A stretch of DNA of 15,687 nt from Roseimaritima sp. GTDB lineage: Bacteria; Planctomycetota; Planctomycetia; Pirellulales; Pirellulaceae. Both the position numbers and the translations under genes were made by a program. The notes beneath the pieces are model-generated. The model searched no databases. It worked only from the letters and a program-made list of their open reading frames with translations, and was not told where the DNA came from. Positions within the stretch are counted from its first letter, which is position 1; each line of letters starts with the position of its first letter. The stretch covers positions 1 through 15,687 of the forward strand of contig SLFV01000095.1 in NCBI GenBank assembly GCA_007124075.1. Reading direction: 5' to 3'. Below, in pieces: positions 14,540 to 15,687 of this stretch.

Positions 14540-15109
14540 ATGCCGCTGTTAGACCACGAGCCTGACATGTTTCCGGATAATCTGTGGGATCTGGACCTGG
14601 GGGACCGTCCTTGGTGGGCTATTTACACGCGGTCGCGGCAGGAGAAGTCGCTGATGCGACAACTGAGGACCCTGCAGATTCCACACTACAGCCCCATGAT
14701 CGAGCGTCGCTATCGATCCCCGGCGGGGCGGATCCGGAAATCCTACCTACCTCTGTTCAGCAACTATGTTTTTTTGCAGGGGGACGACGTCGCGCGGCAT
14801 GCGGCTGTTTGCACGGGCACGGTCTCGCGATGTGTGGAAGTCATCGAAGTGTCAACCCTGGTCGCGGACTTGAAACAGGTTCATGGCTTAGTCCAAACCG
14901 GACAACCGCTAGCACCGGAAGCCCGGATCGAACCCGGGGACATGGTCCGGATCAAGTCGGGAACCTTTGCCGGGTACGAGGGAATTGTTATCCGACGTGC
15001 GCAAGAAGTTCGGTTGTTGGTCCTTGTGCATTTCATGAATCAAGGCGTCTCGGTAGCCTTGGACGATTGCGTGACCGAGGTCATCGCGAAAGCAAACGAG
15101 CCCTCCTAG
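14540..15109 (+). CDS. NusG/RfaH-like transcription elongation factor
   Basis: This 189-residue protein has a NusG N-terminal (NGN) domain at about residues 23-120 and a KOW domain at about 130-185. The NGN domain shows WWAIYTRSRQEKSL at its start and PLFSNYVFLQ in the middle, both typical of NusG paralogues. The KOW part has G-D-M-V-R-I-K-S-G-T-F-A-G-Y-E-G (133-148). NusG-type proteins clamp RNA polymerase and prevent pausing or couple it to ribosomes and Rho. Specialised paralogues (RfaH, UpxY, LoaP) act on particular long operons, often for surface polysaccharide. The acidic N-terminal extension of about 22 residues, and its position away from secE/rplK, favour a specialised paralogue over the housekeeping NusG. 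A second ATG at 14567 would remove nine residues of that extension; neither start has a good Shine-Dalgarno. It is unusually isolated: the next gene downstream converges on it. Confidence 0.85.
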   Translation: MPLLDHEPDMFPDNLWDLDLGDRPWWAIYTRSRQEKSLMRQLRTLQIPHYSPMIERRYRSPAGRIRKSYLPLFSNYVFLQGDDVARHAAVCTGTVSRCVEVIEVSTLVADLKQVHGLVQTGQPLAPEARIEPGDMVRIKSGTFAGYEGIVIRRAQEVRLLVLVHFMNQGVSVALDDCVTEVIAKANEPS

Positions 15110-15179
15110 CAGCCTGGTGAAAAAAAGCCCCGATCCTGTGGAGACCTTGATTGATCCCGCGTCGCTAGATCATGGACCC

Positions 15180-15687
15180 TTATCGCAGTGACGGCAAGCC
15201 AAGGCTGCGTCGAATCAGTCCGATTTGTCCCGCGTGAATTTGCTCGTGCAGGGGGCAAAACAGGATCGCGCCAAGCTTATTTGGGTAAACAGCGTAAGGC
15301 ATCTCGATCGGTTCAAGCAACGATTCCCCGGATACTAGTTCGCTGAGTTCTGAAAGCGCCTGCTGATGGACGGCGTGGAACCGCTGCAATAAACTGCCCG
15401 GGGTTTCAATGCAGTCGGTACGCGGCCGTGAACCGCGGGCAAACTGTTTGCGAAAGCGACCGGGCAACAGGTCCAAGTCGATCGGCAAACGTCCCCGTTG
15501 GCGAAACATGAGTAGCCCGTACTGACTGACGGTCAAATGCCCAACCTGCCAAGCGATCGACGACGGCATCCCTGCGGGAATAGTCAACCAATGTTCCTGC
15601 GGTGTGGCATCAAGCAGTTCGCGAGTGTACTGACGAGCAAACTGGATTTGGCGGATTGCAAAGTGGAAAAAATCTAGTGCACTGGCA
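15180..15687 (-). CDS. DinB/YfiT-like putative metalloprotein (5' end beyond window)
   Basis: The frame is open to the right edge of the window, so about 169 C-terminal residues are visible and the start lies outside. The TTG at 15587 is an internal codon: upstream codons continue the fold, with D-F-F-H-F-A-I-R-Q-I-Q-F at the first visible helix. The four-helix-bundle DinB pattern is clear: W-Q-V-G-H-L at the end of helix 2 and L-H-E-Q-I-H-A-G-Q-I near the C-terminus supply the three histidines that bind a divalent metal in this superfamily. Members include DNA-damage-inducible proteins and thiol (bacillithiol/mycothiol) S-transferases, but this protein cannot be assigned to one of them. It is transcribed toward the NusG-like gene; the 70-bp gap contains an A7 run (T7 on the minus strand, 15120-15126) but no preceding stem. 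Confidence 0.82.
   Translation of the reverse strand, partial: ASALDFFHFAIRQIQFARQYTRELLDATPQEHWLTIPAGMPSSIAWQVGHLTVSQYGLLMFRQRGRLPIDLDLLPGRFRKQFARGSRPRTDCIETPGSLLQRFHAVHQQALSELSELVSGESLLEPIEMPYAVYPNKLGAILFCPLHEQIHAGQIGLIRRSLGLPSLR

Noticed and set aside
15120..15126. T7 tract on the minus strand as terminator of the DinB-like gene
   Set aside because: No GC-rich stem precedes it on the minus strand.
1..15687. CRISPR arrays, tRNA or rRNA genes, insertion sequences
   Set aside because: No regularly spaced repeats, cloverleaf-like sequences, transposase frames or terminal inverted repeats were seen on either strand.

Overview
The window looks like a chromosomal segment of a planctomycete, probably a Rhodopirellula/Pirellula-like member of the Pirellulales. 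This is inferred from the mix of families: M50-protease/HlyD chimeras, a stand-alone GGQ release-factor-like protein, a Gfo/Idh/MocA oxidoreductase and a DinB-like protein. A moderate GC content (mid-50s % by eye) and mostly weak ribosome binding sites fit with this. No taxonomic marker is present, so the assignment is tentative. There is no tRNA, rRNA, CRISPR array or insertion sequence.

Layout. (1) Left edge, + strand: the C-terminal part of a membrane M50-like/HlyD adaptor chimera, followed 8 bp later by a small GGQ peptidyl-tRNA hydrolase/release-factor-like gene. (2) 1.9-3.7 kb, - strand: a secreted gamma-glutamyltransferase with an intact autoprocessing threonine. (3) 3.9-10.3 kb, - strand: a tight four-gene operon, read from right to left. 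It encodes a TolC-type outer-membrane channel, a secreted periplasmic adaptor, a membrane-anchored adaptor with a large cytoplasmic N-terminal domain, and a PqqD-like/M50 zinc protease/HlyD-adaptor chimera. (4) 10.7-13.1 kb, + strand, divergent from the operon: an 819-residue membrane c-di-GMP protein (sensor, PAS, GGEEF, HD-GYP-like, HPt-like tail). (5) 13.2-14.3 kb, - strand: a Gfo/Idh/MocA oxidoreductase. (6) 14.5-15.1 kb, + strand: a NusG/RfaH-like factor. (7) Right edge, - strand: a DinB/YfiT-like protein running off the window.

The central operon is the main point of interest. It encodes an outer-membrane channel and three adaptor-type proteins, but no ABC, RND or MFS pump. The only polytopic inner-membrane component is a protein with intact HEAGH and LDG zinc-protease motifs. 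That protein also carries an N-terminal PqqD-like domain, the fold used as a peptide recognition element in RiPP pathways, and a C-terminal lipoyl/HlyD adaptor arm. The arrangement suggests a trans-envelope conduit in which an intramembrane protease recognises, cleaves and hands over a peptide or protein substrate to an adaptor-TolC tunnel. The left-edge gene is a second member of the same protease/adaptor family. Substrate and function are not visible here. The divergent c-di-GMP gene shares the 412-bp upstream region of the operon and could co-regulate it; this is inference.

At DNA level, the same palindrome core, ACGGT-N-ACCGT, occurs in two intergenic regions: just beyond the end of the operon, and between the c-di-GMP gene and the oxidoreductase gene.
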